Assembly (NCBI GenBank): GCA_019348445.1
Contig: JAHWJK010000044.1
Span: 1-12,610 of the forward strand
Direction of reading: 5' to 3'
DNA length: 12,610 nt
From: Actinomycetota bacterium
GTDB lineage: Bacteria; Actinomycetota; CADDZG01; WHSQ01
Shown: positions 1 through 6,357 of the stretch, in pieces
Layout: the number at the start of each line of letters is the position of its first letter
How positions within the stretch are numbered: position 1 is the first letter of the stretch
Made by a program: the position numbers and the translations under genes
The notes under the pieces: model-generated
Told to the model about the DNA's origin: nothing
The model's database searches: none
The model's input: only the letters and a program-made list of their open reading frames with translations

Positions 1-274
1 AGCGGGGGCGGACTACTACTCGTTCGTGTTGCGGTTCGACCGTAACGAGCGCGTCCGGCACTGCTTCCGTCAGCGACGGATCGATGAAGATGTGAAGGCC
101 CTCCTGCTCTAGTCGTGTTTCTCCTTCGTGCGGTCCGTCGGCAAGCTCGACCTGAACCGACACTCCGCCTCCGAGACCCGTCGCGGCAACCAACCGGACC
201 CCGGCCGCGTGCGGTGCGAGCGCCAACGAGCGCTTGAGGACCTCAACGGCTTCGGGAGTCACGTCGATGCTCAT
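1..274 (-). CDS. HesB/IscA-like protein lacking the cluster cysteines (3' end cut off by window)
   Basis: I translated this from the ATG at 274; 91 codons are open up to the window edge with no stop. The protein starts MSIDVTPEAVEVLKRSL and has a glycine turn (GLGGG, about residues 33-37), then a segment ending HIFIDPSL (about 64-71) and VEPQHERVVVRP near the end. This is the layout of the HesB/IscA (A-type iron-sulfur carrier) fold. Canonical IscA has one Cys in the central turn and a C-terminal CxC pair. The visible part has no Cys at all, and the C-terminal pair would lie at or beyond the edge. It therefore may not carry Fe-S clusters. A GAGGAT ribosome-binding stretch lies about 10 nt upstream of the ATG. 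The gene is divergent from the oxidoreductase at 295, with 20 bp between the starts. The family assignment is by pattern recognition only. Confidence 0.62.
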   Translation of the reverse strand, partial: MSIDVTPEAVEVLKRSLALAPHAAGVRLVAATGLGGGVSVQVELADGPHEGETRLEQEGLHIFIDPSLTEAVPDALVTVEPQHERVVVRPR

Positions 275-281
275 GGCGACC

Positions 282-287
282 TATCCT
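282..287 (+). promoter_or_regulatory. Putative -10 box (TATCCT) of a leaderless gene
   Basis: TATCCT fits the TANNNT -10 pattern and ends 8 nt upstream of the A of the ATG at 295, so transcription could start at or next to the start codon. There is no Shine-Dalgarno sequence before that ATG. The same arrangement recurs at 7917, 10209, 10213 and 11613. I see no clear -35. Confidence 0.45.
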
Positions 288-294
288 CACCTGC

Positions 295-690
295 ATGGAC
301 GACAAGGTGAGACGTTTCTTGGAGAACCACCACGATGCGGTGCAGGCGACGATCAAGAAAGACGGTACGCCGCACGTAGCCCGGATCGGGATCGGTCTCG
401 TCGACGGCAAGCTGTGGAGCTCGGCGACGCAGGATCGCGTGCGGACGAAGCACCTGCGGCGCGATCCTCGGTCCACTCTGATGGTGATGGGAGACGACCG
501 ATGGCAGTGGCTGGGGCTAGAAACGAAGGTCACGATCCTCGATGGCCCCGATGCGCCCCAACTGAATCTGAAGCTGTACCGGGTGCTGGCGGGGGAGCCC
601 GATGACCTCGACGAGTATCTCGAGGCGATGGTCGCCGAGAAACGGCTCATCTACGAGTTCGAGCCGGTGCGGGCGTATGGTCAGTACTGA
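295..690 (+). CDS. FDOR/PPOX-class oxidoreductase, probably F420- or flavin-dependent
   Basis: 131 residues, the usual size for a single-domain split-beta-barrel protein of the pyridoxamine-5'-phosphate-oxidase-like superfamily. The N-terminal pattern is typical of actinobacterial FDOR-B proteins: a short helix, then KKDGTPHVARIGIGLVDGKL (about 22-41), then a strand followed by RTKHLRRDPRSTLMVM (about 50-65). The RRDPR stretch marks the cofactor-phosphate region of the family. Members use F420H2, FMN or haem-type ligands, and the sequence alone does not tell me which. The presence of an LLM-class F420 enzyme at 11625 makes F420 plausible. The ATG at 295 has no ribosome binding site but sits 8 nt after a TATCCT box, so it is probably translated leaderless. 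The substrate is unknown. Confidence 0.72.
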   Translation: MDDKVRRFLENHHDAVQATIKKDGTPHVARIGIGLVDGKLWSSATQDRVRTKHLRRDPRSTLMVMGDDRWQWLGLETKVTILDGPDAPQLNLKLYRVLAGEPDDLDEYLEAMVAEKRLIYEFEPVRAYGQY

Positions 691-699
691 TCAAACCTG

Positions 700-723
700 G
701 TCGAATACGGACAAACGTTCGAC
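700..723. repeat. Inverted repeat GTCGAA/TTCGAC
   Basis: Two 6-bp arms (700-705 and 718-723) are separated by 12 bp in the 128-bp gap before the c-di-GMP enzyme gene. It could be an operator or a weak hairpin. No T-run follows, so I do not call it a terminator. Confidence 0.3.
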
Positions 724-734
724 AACTTCTTAAG

Positions 735-774
735 CCCCTCGCGAGCGGCGCCGATATGCATTAGAGCCGAGGGG
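735..774 (+). repeat. Inverted repeat (CCCCTCG/CGAGGGG) in the leader of the c-di-GMP enzyme
   Basis: Perfect 7-bp arms at 735-741 and 768-774 enclose a 26-nt loop that itself contains the palindrome CGGCGCCG (746-753). It ends about 44 nt before the TTG start at 819. In RNA it could form a leader hairpin. The gap 691-818 holds no gene and no convincing -10 box that I could pick out. Confidence 0.35.
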
Positions 775-805
775 ATCGAGGAGTTCACCGCGGCCGAACG
801 TCGAC

Positions 806-813
806 AAGAGGGG
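806..813 (+). promoter_or_regulatory. Ribosome binding site that decides the TTG start at 819
   Basis: AAGAGGGG lies 5-8 nt before the TTG at 819. The alternative ATG at 855 (residue 13) has only a diffuse G-rich stretch upstream, so TTG is preferred, although the shorter form cannot be excluded. Confidence 0.55.
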
Positions 814-818
814 CTGGA

Positions 819-3800
819 TTGAGCGTCACGCAGGCGGGGTGGGGCGAGCACGGCATGACGAGTGACGCCGCTCATCTCGAATGGTATCGACGACTCGCGG
901 ATGTCTTTCGCGATGTCCTTTCGGAGCAGAGCCTTCACGCGCTTCTCGAGCGCATCGCGGACACGGTCGCCGAACTGGTTCCGTACGACTCGCTCATCAT
1001 CTACGAAGCCGACGAAGGCCAGCGTCGGCTGAGACCGGTCCTGGCGCGCGACGAGTGGTCGGAACAGATCATGGAGACCGTATGTGAATACGGGGTCGGT
1101 ATCACCGGATGGGCCGTCGAGAACCAAGAACCCGTACTCGCGAACCGGGCCGATGAAGATCCTCGGGTCCTGTCGATCCCCGGTACGCCACTCGAGCCCG
1201 AAGCGTTGATCTGCATCCCACTGATCTCGCGGGACAAGGTGAAGGGTTCTCTCAACATCTACAGGCAAGGTAAAGATGCGCGATTCACCGACGAGGAATT
1301 CGAGCTCGCCGCGCGCTTCGGTGATGCAGCGGCACTCGCGATCGACAATGCGAAGCTGCTTTCGATCCTCGAGCAGCAAGCGCTGACCGATCCGCTGACA
1401 GGTCTCTACAACCACCGTCACTTCCAGGAGCGGCTGCGTAGCGAGCTCGAGCGTGCCAATCGTTCGAAAGATTCGACCGCGTTGCTCCTCCTGGATATCG
1501 ACGACTTCAAAAAGGTCAACGACATCTACGGCCACTCCATGGGCGACAACATCCTCGTTGCTCTGGCGGACGTGCTGAAGGAGACGGTCAGAGCTTCCGA
1601 TGTCCCGTGCCGGATCGGCGGCGAGGAGTTCGCCGTGATCCTTCCTAGCTGCGACGCCGGCGATGCACTCGGCCTCGCGACGCGTCTGCTCAACAACTTC
1701 GGCGAGCTCGACTTCGAGGAGGTCGGCGGCGTCTCTGTGTCGCTGGGTATCAGTCAGGGACCCGAGCACGCGATGAACGCTCGCGAGCTACTCACGTACG
1801 CAGAGGCCGCGATGCTGACCGCGAAGGCGAAGGGCGGCAACCGCGTCATCCTCTTCGACGAGGAACTCAGCGATCATCCGGGCGCGCCGACGGGATCGAA
1901 GCGGGACGTCAAGTCGGTCGCGCACTTGAAGATGCTGCAGAGTCTCGCCGGCAAGCTCAACCGCCTGAACGACGTCTCCGAGATCGGAACGACGATCGGC
2001 AAGGAGCTTCGCACCCTTATCGACTACCACTCGTGTCGCGTCTACGTCGTCGACGAGAACGACCACCTGCGCCCGATCACGGCACGTGGCGACCTGATGG
2101 ACTACCCGACGGGCCACGGCGCGAACGCGTGGATGAAGGTAGGTGAAGGCATCGCAGGGCGTGCGGCCCTGACGGGTCGCCCGATCAACGTCCCGAACCA
2201 ACTCGAATGCGATTTCGCGCTGATCCTTCCGGGAACCGAGCACGTCGAGCAATCGGTGCTGGCGACTCCGCTCGCTTACGGGACGAAGGTCATCGGCGTC
2301 ATCACGATCACCAAGCTCGGCGTCAACCAGTTCACGGAAGAAGACGTCCAGCTGCTCGAAGTCCTCGCCGGGCACGCTTCGGTCGCGATCGAGAACGCCC
2401 GCCTCTACGAGAGGGAGCGCCGCGAGGCGGAGCACGCGCGCACGCTGCTCGATTTCGCCGACCAGGTCTCCAAGGCGCCGTCGTTCCACTCGATCGGCGA
2501 GGAGACGGTGAAGAAGGCGGCCAGCTTGCTGGAGTCCGGACAGGCGTCGTTGTGGTTGCAGGAACACCCGTCGGGCAAGTTCAAGTGTGCCGCGCATCAC
2601 GGCTACGTCGGCGATCCCGAAGCCGAGCCGATCATCAGAGAGGACGTCGAGTCGATCGACGGCGAGAACTTCCTCTGGGGCCATGAGTCCCCGTGGATCG
2701 CGAGTCCTCAACTTCAAGAGCAGTTCTTCCACACGCCCCCGTCGGCGGCATCGCGCCACATCGCGGTCGCGCCGCTGCGAACCGGTCACGGCGTCCGCGG
2801 CTGGATCACGGTTCGGTCGCCCGATCCCGGAGACACATACTTCCGTCCCGAGCACCTCAAGTTGCTCGAGGGCCTCAGCTATCAGGCGTCGGTCGCTATG
2901 CAGAAGGCGAGCCTTTACAAGGCGCAGAAGGAAGAGGCCGAGGTTGCGAACGCGCTCCTGCAGTTCAGCCGCGAGCTTGCACGTGCGGAAGGTCTCGATG
3001 AGGTGCTCGATCGCGTGGTGCAACAGGCTGCACGGATCCTGGGATCGCCGAAGGTCTCGGTGTGGATGCAGAGGAGTGACAACCAGGTGACGCCGCGCGC
3101 GTGCTGGGGCTATAGCGAGGACGACTCCACCCGCATCGAAGGTCTAAGGGTTTCGGAAGACATCGCTCTCCGACTGATGGCCGGTAAAGAGCCATTCGTC
3201 AGCCATCCGCACGACGTCCCGTACGCCGACGAGATGAAGATCGTTGCCGGCGACGCTCCCTTCGTCGTCGGCCCGATGCAACTCGACGGCCGCCTCGGGT
3301 GCATCCTCGCCGTGGCGCCGGCCGTAGGCGAGTACTCGTTCTCCGACAAGAAGATGCGTCTCCTCGCCGGTATATGCGACCAGGCGAAGCTCGCCGTCGC
3401 CAACGCGTCCAGCTTCGAGAGCTTGGAGCGCACGTTCTTCCAGACCGTCGAGGCCCTCGCGAATGCCCTGGAAGCCCAGGACGAATACACGGCATCTCAC
3501 GCACGCTCGCTGACCGACATGGTCCTGGACGTTGGAGCCGAACTTGGGGTCGAGGGCAAAGACCTGAAGCGTCTCGAACTTGCCGCGCTGTTCCACGACA
3601 TCGGCAAGATCGGTATCCCGTCGGAGATCATTCGCAAGCCCGGCCCCCTCGACGACGACGAATGGAAGATCATGAAGCTCCATCCGGAGCTGGGTGCGAA
3701 GATCCTCGCCCCGATCGACCGACTGGCCGACGTCGTGCCGATCGTTCGAGCCTGCCACGAGCACTACGACGGCAGCGGCTATCCCGACCAGCTCCGCGGT

Positions 3801-4106
3801 GACGCGATCCCCATCGAAGCGCGGATCATCCTCGTATGCGACGCGTTCGACGCGATGACGACGGATCGTCCGTACAGGAAAGCGCTACCCGTGGAAGAAG
3901 CGTGTCGCCGGCTCGAAGAGTCGAACGGGCGGCAGTTCGATCCGGAGATCGTCGCGGCGTTCATGCGCTGCCTCCCGAAGTTCCTCGAGGCCGACGACGA
4001 GGCCCACGCGATCGAAGGCCACGCGACGGCGGGGAACGGTCACGGCGCGGGTGAGGACGAGGAGAGCTTCGAGAAGGTCATGGGCGCTTTCATGCGCCCG
4101 ATCTAG
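819..4106 (+). CDS. GAF-GGDEF-GAF-GAF-GAF-HD-GYP cyclic-di-GMP synthase/phosphodiesterase
   Basis: 1095 residues, no signal peptide or membrane segment seen, so cytoplasmic. Domains in order, with approximate borders: GAF 20-180, GGDEF 186-350, GAF 372-532, GAF 543-700, GAF 708-862, HD-GYP 875-1055, then an acidic, Gly/His-rich tail. The cyclase domain looks active: GGEEF is at 267-271 and the DIDDFKKVND metal/substrate stretch is present. An RASD motif at 258-261, exactly five residues before GGEEF, matches the RxxD product-inhibition site. The HD-GYP domain keeps HDIGKIGIP (926-934), HP (955) and HEHYDGSGYP (980-989). The first His of the usual HHE motif is Cys979, which could alter the metal centre. 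GGDEF domains make c-di-GMP from two GTP and HD-GYP domains hydrolyse it; the GAF domains would sense ligands. The start is TTG with a good ribosome binding site; ATG at 855 is an alternative. The 3' end overlaps the convergent nucleotidyltransferase gene by 17 nt. Confidence 0.93.
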   Translation: MSVTQAGWGEHGMTSDAAHLEWYRRLADVFRDVLSEQSLHALLERIADTVAELVPYDSLIIYEADEGQRRLRPVLARDEWSEQIMETVCEYGVGITGWAVENQEPVLANRADEDPRVLSIPGTPLEPEALICIPLISRDKVKGSLNIYRQGKDARFTDEEFELAARFGDAAALAIDNAKLLSILEQQALTDPLTGLYNHRHFQERLRSELERANRSKDSTALLLLDIDDFKKVNDIYGHSMGDNILVALADVLKETVRASDVPCRIGGEEFAVILPSCDAGDALGLATRLLNNFGELDFEEVGGVSVSLGISQGPEHAMNARELLTYAEAAMLTAKAKGGNRVILFDEELSDHPGAPTGSKRDVKSVAHLKMLQSLAGKLNRLNDVSEIGTTIGKELRTLIDYHSCRVYVVDENDHLRPITARGDLMDYPTGHGANAWMKVGEGIAGRAALTGRPINVPNQLECDFALILPGTEHVEQSVLATPLAYGTKVIGVITITKLGVNQFTEEDVQLLEVLAGHASVAIENARLYERERREAEHARTLLDFADQVSKAPSFHSIGEETVKKAASLLESGQASLWLQEHPSGKFKCAAHHGYVGDPEAEPIIREDVESIDGENFLWGHESPWIASPQLQEQFFHTPPSAASRHIAVAPLRTGHGVRGWITVRSPDPGDTYFRPEHLKLLEGLSYQASVAMQKASLYKAQKEEAEVANALLQFSRELARAEGLDEVLDRVVQQAARILGSPKVSVWMQRSDNQVTPRACWGYSEDDSTRIEGLRVSEDIALRLMAGKEPFVSHPHDVPYADEMKIVAGDAPFVVGPMQLDGRLGCILAVAPAVGEYSFSDKKMRLLAGICDQAKLAVANASSFESLERTFFQTVEALANALEAQDEYTASHARSLTDMVLDVGAELGVEGKDLKRLELAALFHDIGKIGIPSEIIRKPGPLDDDEWKIMKLHPELGAKILAPIDRLADVVPIVRACHEHYDGSGYPDQLRGDAIPIEARIILVCDAFDAMTTDRPYRKALPVEEACRRLEESNGRQFDPEIVAAFMRCLPKFLEADDEAHAIEGHATAGNGHGAGEDEESFEKVMGAFMRPI

Positions 4107-4623
4107 CGACGTCATCGCACGACGGGTGGATAGACACCCCGAACCGCTCTCGTAACAGACGCAGGTCGTGCACGTCTTCTTGTCTCAGCGGATATCCGAG
4201 TCGGTGGCGGACCTGAAGTTCCGGCGTCGTGCACCGCACGAGGTTCGTGCCGATGAGCCCTACGCCTCGTAACCCTTCGGCGGAGTAGAGGCCCCACGCT
4301 CCGGCCGTGGAGAGCTGTTGCCAGCCATTTCCGACCGCGTCTCGGATGATGGGATGAACGTCGACCTCGCCTAGGTCGGTCGCGACCATCACGAGTTTTG
4401 CAGGTAGCCCTGGTTTCCGGTCGTGATCGGTTTTGAAGCCCAGGCGCTCCAAGCACTGGATCGCTTGGGCCAGGTCGTCCTTCTCCACGGCGATATCGAG
4501 ATCCCGATGCAGGCGGCTCTGGCGTCCCAGAAGGGCGTCCACACCCCAACCGCCCTCCAGGGCCGCCCATATCCCGGTTGCTTCCAGTGCGTCGAGCACG
4601 CGCAGAACGTGTTGTTGATCCAT
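4090..4623 (-). CDS. LnuA/ANT(2'')-type nucleotidyltransferase, possible antibiotic resistance
   Basis: 177 residues. It carries the signature of small nucleotidyltransferases that adenylylate lincosamides (LnuA) or aminoglycosides (ANT(2'')): GGWGVDALLG (24-33), then HRDLD (39-43) with the two metal-binding aspartates D41 and D43, then GEVDVHPI (85-92) with D88 as a likely third acidic residue. The GGWGVDxLxG...HxDxD spacing matches the family. The true substrate cannot be read from sequence; many environmental members act on unknown compounds. The gene follows paaD with a 95-nt gap, has its own possible promoter (4708-4713) and a structured leader, and so may not belong functionally to the phenylacetate operon. 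AAGGAG lies 10 nt before the ATG. Its 3' end overlaps the c-di-GMP enzyme gene tail to tail by 17 nt. Confidence 0.75.
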   Translation of the reverse strand: MDQQHVLRVLDALEATGIWAALEGGWGVDALLGRQSRLHRDLDIAVEKDDLAQAIQCLERLGFKTDHDRKPGLPAKLVMVATDLGEVDVHPIIRDAVGNGWQQLSTAGAWGLYSAEGLRGVGLIGTNLVRCTTPELQVRHRLGYPLRQEDVHDLRLLRERFGVSIHPSCDDVARSGA

Positions 4624-4701
4624 TGAATAAGCGCTCCTTGATCAAGCCGCCGGGGAACGGCGGCGATTGCCGCTGAGATCGGGGAGGAGCGCTGGCTACA
4701 T
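4624..4701 (-). promoter_or_regulatory. Structured mRNA leader that can hide the ribosome binding site, with a start-stop AUG-UAG
   Basis: On the minus strand AGCGCTCCT (4693-4685) is perfectly complementary, over 9 bp, to AGGAGCGCT (4638-4630), which contains the Shine-Dalgarno of the nucleotidyltransferase. Inside this stem a GATC/GATC pairing (4677-4680 with 4640-4643) is possible. So are two mutually exclusive hairpins: GCCGCC/GGCGGC (4659-4664 with 4646-4651) or GCGGC/GCCGC (4669-4673 with 4660-4664). At the 5' end an ATG (4701-4699) is followed at once by TAG (4698-4696), 6 nt after a TAGGCT box. The pairings are seen directly; regulation is inferred. Confidence 0.5.
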
Positions 4702-4707
4702 GAGCCG

Positions 4708-4713
4708 AGCCTA
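4708..4713 (-). promoter_or_regulatory. Putative -10 box (TAGGCT) before the nucleotidyltransferase leader
   Basis: TAGGCT fits TANNNT and ends 7 nt before the A of the ATG-TAG start-stop at 4701, the same geometry as the leaderless starts elsewhere in the window. It lies just after the paaD stop codon. No -35 is evident. Confidence 0.35.
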
Positions 4714-4718
4714 CCGAG

Positions 4719-5216
4719 CTAGATCGGTTTGAACTGTTCGAACGGGTTGCGGCAGCTCTCGCAGTAGTACAGCGCGCGGCACGGGGTAGGACCGAATGCG
4801 TTGTCGTTCCGTGTGTTCTTGCTCCCGCAGAACGGGCAGATCGCGACCTCCGGCAGCCCGATCTGCGTGATGAGCACGGGCCCCTCGCCGGTCGGCGGAG
4901 CGAGGCCGAAGTCCTTCAGCTTCGCCCGGCCTTCCTCGGTGATGCGCGCGGTCGTCCATGGCGGGTCGAATGACGGCGTCACTGTCACCTCCTCCACGCC
5001 CCCCACGTTCTTCACGCCGGCGCGGATGTCGTCTTCGATGACCGCGATCGCAGGGCAACCGGTGAACGTCGGCAGGAACGTGACGTGCGCGTGCGCACCT
5101 TCCACTTTCACGTCTTCGATCATCCCCATGTCTACGACAGACACCGCCGGGATCTCGGGATCGAGCACGCTGCGAAGCGCGTCCCAGACGGCGTCCTCAG
5201 TCGTTCGCGTGCTCAC
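4719..5216 (-). CDS. paaD: Phenylacetyl-CoA epoxidase maturation factor PaaD
   Basis: 165 residues from the GTG at 5216. The N-terminal two thirds is a MIP18/DUF59-type domain: LDPEIPAVSVVDMGMI (about residues 18-33), VTFLPTFTGCPAIAVIEDDI (about 45-64) with the single conserved Cys. The C-terminus is a zinc-ribbon-like module with CPFC and CESC pairs and ends NPFEQFKPI, as is typical of PaaD. DUF59 proteins take part in Fe-S or metal-centre assembly; PaaD is needed for phenylacetate oxidation but is not a catalytic subunit. The start is set by AGGAG (5228-5224) 7 nt before the GTG, and the GTGA overlap with the paaC stop is 4 nt. An upstream ATG at 5264 in the same frame would overlap paaC by 52 nt and adds no conserved residues, so I rejected it. 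Confidence 0.88.
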   Translation of the reverse strand: MSTRTTEDAVWDALRSVLDPEIPAVSVVDMGMIEDVKVEGAHAHVTFLPTFTGCPAIAVIEDDIRAGVKNVGGVEEVTVTPSFDPPWTTARITEEGRAKLKDFGLAPPTGEGPVLITQIGLPEVAICPFCGSKNTRNDNAFGPTPCRALYYCESCRNPFEQFKPI

Positions 5217-6049
5217 CAGCTCGCTCCTGGGTGAGCTCGATACATCGAGGTCATGTCGTCCCATAACGCGCCGAACTCGGGGGAGCGTCGCCCTCGACGG
5301 CCACCGAACCCGTCGTGTGCGGGCTCGACCTGCCCGTTCTGACCATCGCTCGCGATCAAATCGCCGGAAGAGGATGCGACGAATTCCGCCGAGGTATCCG
5401 CACGTTTGTGAAAGTGCATCGGGATGCCGAGCTCATCGAGGATCCCCGCGATCCGGTCGACGAAACGCCGGCGGAGCTCGTCGGACGGCACGACGACCCA
5501 TCCTTGTTTGATCGCGTCTTCTTCGAGCTCGAACGGTTCGAAGAGAGCGGTTGCATCGTCGTACGCGTTCGTGATCGCGTCGATCAGCTTCGTCCGGCCC
5601 TCGATGGGGCCGTGCGCAACGCGCTTCATCCACGCATCCGCGTGGATCAGGTGATAACGCTCTTCACGCCGCATCTTGTTGACGAGGGCGCGCAGTTGGT
5701 CGTGTGCAGTTCCTTCGAGACCTTCTAACCGTATGGCGTCGGCATGGTCGTACAACCAGTGGCGTGCAAGTGAATAAGCCCAATCGTCGTTGTCTCGTTC
5801 GCACAGGATCGCGTTCCGGTACTCCGACGGTTCGCGCCCGAATGCCAACCGATCCACGTTGCCTCCGGTGACCGACGCGATGATCGAGTAGTACGCGGCG
5901 GCATGACCTATCTCATCCTGCGCGATCGACGAGAACGCGACGTCCTCTTCGATGTGTGGGGCGAACCCCGTCCACTCGGAGTGGCGGTGCCCCAGGATCA
6001 GCTCGTCGTCCGCGAGTGCAGTCAACACCGAGACGAGGGAGTCGCTCAT
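5213..6049 (-). CDS. paaC: 1,2-phenylacetyl-CoA epoxidase structural subunit PaaC
   Basis: 278 residues from the ATG at 6049. This is the ferritin-like, four-helix-bundle partner of PaaA: LADDELILGHRHSEW (about 10-24), SIAQDEIGHAAAYY (about 40-53), ARHWLYDHADAIRLE (about 91-105), RREERYHLIHADAW (about 124-137). It ends with a conserved tail, GGRRGRRSPEFG...MYRAHPGASW. PaaC does not carry the active di-iron site; it forms the core heterodimer with PaaA. A loop of about 30 residues before the C-terminal motif makes it somewhat longer than the E. coli protein. The ATG overlaps the paaB stop as ATGA (4 nt). The reading frame is open further upstream to 6235, but that part is out-of-frame paaB sequence. 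Confidence 0.9.
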   Translation of the reverse strand: MSDSLVSVLTALADDELILGHRHSEWTGFAPHIEEDVAFSSIAQDEIGHAAAYYSIIASVTGGNVDRLAFGREPSEYRNAILCERDNDDWAYSLARHWLYDHADAIRLEGLEGTAHDQLRALVNKMRREERYHLIHADAWMKRVAHGPIEGRTKLIDAITNAYDDATALFEPFELEEDAIKQGWVVVPSDELRRRFVDRIAGILDELGIPMHFHKRADTSAEFVASSSGDLIASDGQNGQVEPAHDGFGGRRGRRSPEFGALWDDMTSMYRAHPGASW

Positions 6050-6342
6050 TCGCCTTTGATCTCCCGCGCTCTGGCGAGGGCGCGTTCGCGCTTCTCGATG
6101 ACGTCCCGGTAATCGGATGCGAAGCGATACGACTTGTCGGCCGCGATCTCGAGCAGGGTTTCGTCGCTGAGGGAGTGGATGTCGCTGCGGGCGACGACCC
6201 ATAGATGGTCGCCCTCGCGGCGCCTGAAGAAACATTCCTTCGCCATCAGCAGCGCCATCTCGGGGTCGGACGCGATCACGGCCCCCGCGTGCTCGAACGG
6301 CTCCTTATGCCCCGATCTCCTGAACACTTCGTAAATCTCCAT
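6046..6342 (-). CDS. paaB: 1,2-phenylacetyl-CoA epoxidase subunit PaaB
   Basis: 98 residues, the normal PaaB length. It begins MEIYEVFRRSGHKEPFEHAG and includes DPEMALLMAKECFFRRREGD (about 26-45) and LWVVARSDI (about 47-55), all family landmarks. PaaB is a small non-catalytic subunit that bridges PaaA-PaaC heterodimers. It lies 15 nt after paaA and overlaps paaC by 4 nt. There is no Shine-Dalgarno in the C-rich gap before its ATG, so translation may depend on ribosomes arriving from paaA. Confidence 0.88.
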   Translation of the reverse strand: MEIYEVFRRSGHKEPFEHAGAVIASDPEMALLMAKECFFRRREGDHLWVVARSDIHSLSDETLLEIAADKSYRFASDYRDVIEKRERALARAREIKGE

Positions 6343-6357
6343 GGGGTGGGCGGGCGG

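Noticed and set aside
691..860. c-di-GMP riboswitch before the GGDEF gene
   Set aside because: A GTCACGCA stretch near 825 recalls the GEMM class, but the A-rich junction and tetraloop landmarks are missing and it lies within the coding start.
681..1769. 362-codon open frame on the minus strand opposite the GGDEF region
   Set aside because: It is antisense to well-conserved GAF and GGDEF coding sequence and is rich in Arg/Asp/Glu repeats with no recognisable domain; long open antisense frames are expected in GC-rich genes.
1788..3023. 411-codon open frame on the minus strand opposite the middle GAF domains
   Set aside because: Same reason: shadow of the sense frame's codon bias, no domain and no ribosome binding site of note.
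4646..4664. Rho-independent terminator after paaD
   Set aside because: The GCCGCC/GGCGGC hairpin has no following T-run on the minus strand and is better explained as part of the nucleotidyltransferase leader.
5217..5264. Longer PaaD starting at ATG 5264
   Set aside because: It would overlap paaC by 52 nt; the GTG at 5216 has AGGAG at ideal spacing and a 4-nt overlap.
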